Below are positions 63,938 to 64,000 of a stretch of DNA of 64,000 nucleotides, piece by piece; the stretch's first letter is position 1; each line of letters opens with the position of its first letter. The DNA comes from Paenibacillus periandrae. GTDB lineage: Bacteria; Bacillota; Bacilli; Paenibacillales; NBRC-103111. The notes under the pieces were generated by a model. The model had not been told where the DNA came from and made no database searches. It saw nothing but the letters and a program-made list of their open reading frames with translations. The translations under genes and the position numbers were made by a program. Location: NCBI RefSeq assembly GCF_022458865.1, contig NZ_JAJNMU010000018.1, forward strand, positions 62,001 through 126,000. Direction: 5' to 3'.

Positions 63938-64000
63938 CTACGACTGGCTGGTGCTCTCTGACATCTCCGGCTCTTTCTGTCTCATAATCGGGAGCATGAC
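63938..64000 (-). CDS. C-terminal end of a gene entering from the right edge
   Basis: The minus-strand frame is open from the edge to TAG at 63938 and encodes VMLPIMRQKEPEMSESTSQS. A hydrophobic stretch followed by a short polar tail suits the end of a membrane protein. Too short to identify. Confidence 0.4.
   Translation of the reverse strand, partial: VMLPIMRQKEPEMSESTSQS

Noticed and set aside
63802..63987. 61-aa plus-strand ORF
   Set aside because: Contains the terminator at 63888-63924 and has no ribosome site.
1..64000. CRISPR array, tRNA or rRNA genes, insertion sequences, prophage or defence islands
   Set aside because: No regularly spaced identical repeats, no cloverleaf or rRNA signatures, and no transposase, integrase, phage or known defence proteins were recognised in any frame.

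Overview
The window reads as chromosomal DNA of a Paenibacillus-type Bacillales bacterium (estimated mid-40s % G+C by eye). Evidence for this placement: AGGAGG-type ribosome sites with frequent TTG and GTG starts; a Bacillus-type ferredoxin; the DUF4178/DUF4247 lipoprotein pair; YesL, DUF2600, CapA and beta-propeller families; and a yybP-ykoY Mn riboswitch ahead of terC. No rRNA, tRNA, insertion sequence, prophage or CRISPR array was seen. Most of the window is ordinary core and accessory metabolism on both strands. One 6S RNA gene was recognised from its conserved ends and promoter.

Layout. 1-4.1 kb (minus): a CHASE2-adenylate cyclase followed by a large secreted FecR/coiled-coil protein that runs off the left edge. 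4.2-6.5 kb (minus): ferredoxin, mobB and dinB. 6.6-10.8 kb: citramalate synthase, a TlpA-like thioredoxin, an MFS pump and a JAMM protease. 10.8-14.2 kb (minus): an operon-like run amt - DUF294 nucleotidyltransferase - DnaQ-like exonuclease, with a GlnR/TnrA-type operator next to the amt start. 14.5-17.8 kb: MerR regulator, membrane Zn protease, LysR regulator divergent from tpx. 18-22.5 kb: xylB with a palindromic operator, 6S RNA, yesL, DEAD-box helicase. 22.8-27.7 kb: DUF4178, DUF4247, tatA, MFS and DUF4015 genes. 28-36 kb: ung, FMN reductase, peroxiredoxin, pfkA in a run with a DUF2600 terpene-synthase-like gene, then two membrane transporters. 36-39.2 kb: a MacAB/YknXYZ-type ABC exporter. 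39.3-44 kb: nitroreductase, yebC, csp, methyltransferase, Mn riboswitch and terC. 44-51.5 kb: pepF, lapA-like, stalk/beta-propeller protein, DUF92 and GAF-HD-GYP. 51.5-64 kb: FAH hydrolase, AEC transporter, AraC regulator divergent from a GH78 rhamnosidase, LLM oxidoreductase, CapA, a three-gene ABC-2 exporter, an MFS pump and small membrane proteins.

Non-coding structure is rich. There are four short repeat families: an inverted-repeat element at 24661-24828, a GC-rich 72-bp tandem at 27778-27921, a hairpin-bearing 76/77-bp tandem directly ahead of an ABC exporter at 35842-36010, and a 106-bp tandem carrying a promoter ahead of pepF at 43893-44104. Tandem terminators follow the Mn aptamer. 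The most testable new ideas are: two in-frame starts in pepF, one adding a signal peptide; a TerC protein ending in an AbrB-like domain; nitrogen-controlled co-expression of amt with a GlnD-like nucleotidyltransferase and a nuclease; and dinB lacking its own ribosome site but overlapping a 31-codon leader ORF. I did not find a multi-gene defence or mobile system. The candidates above are inferences from sequence layout.
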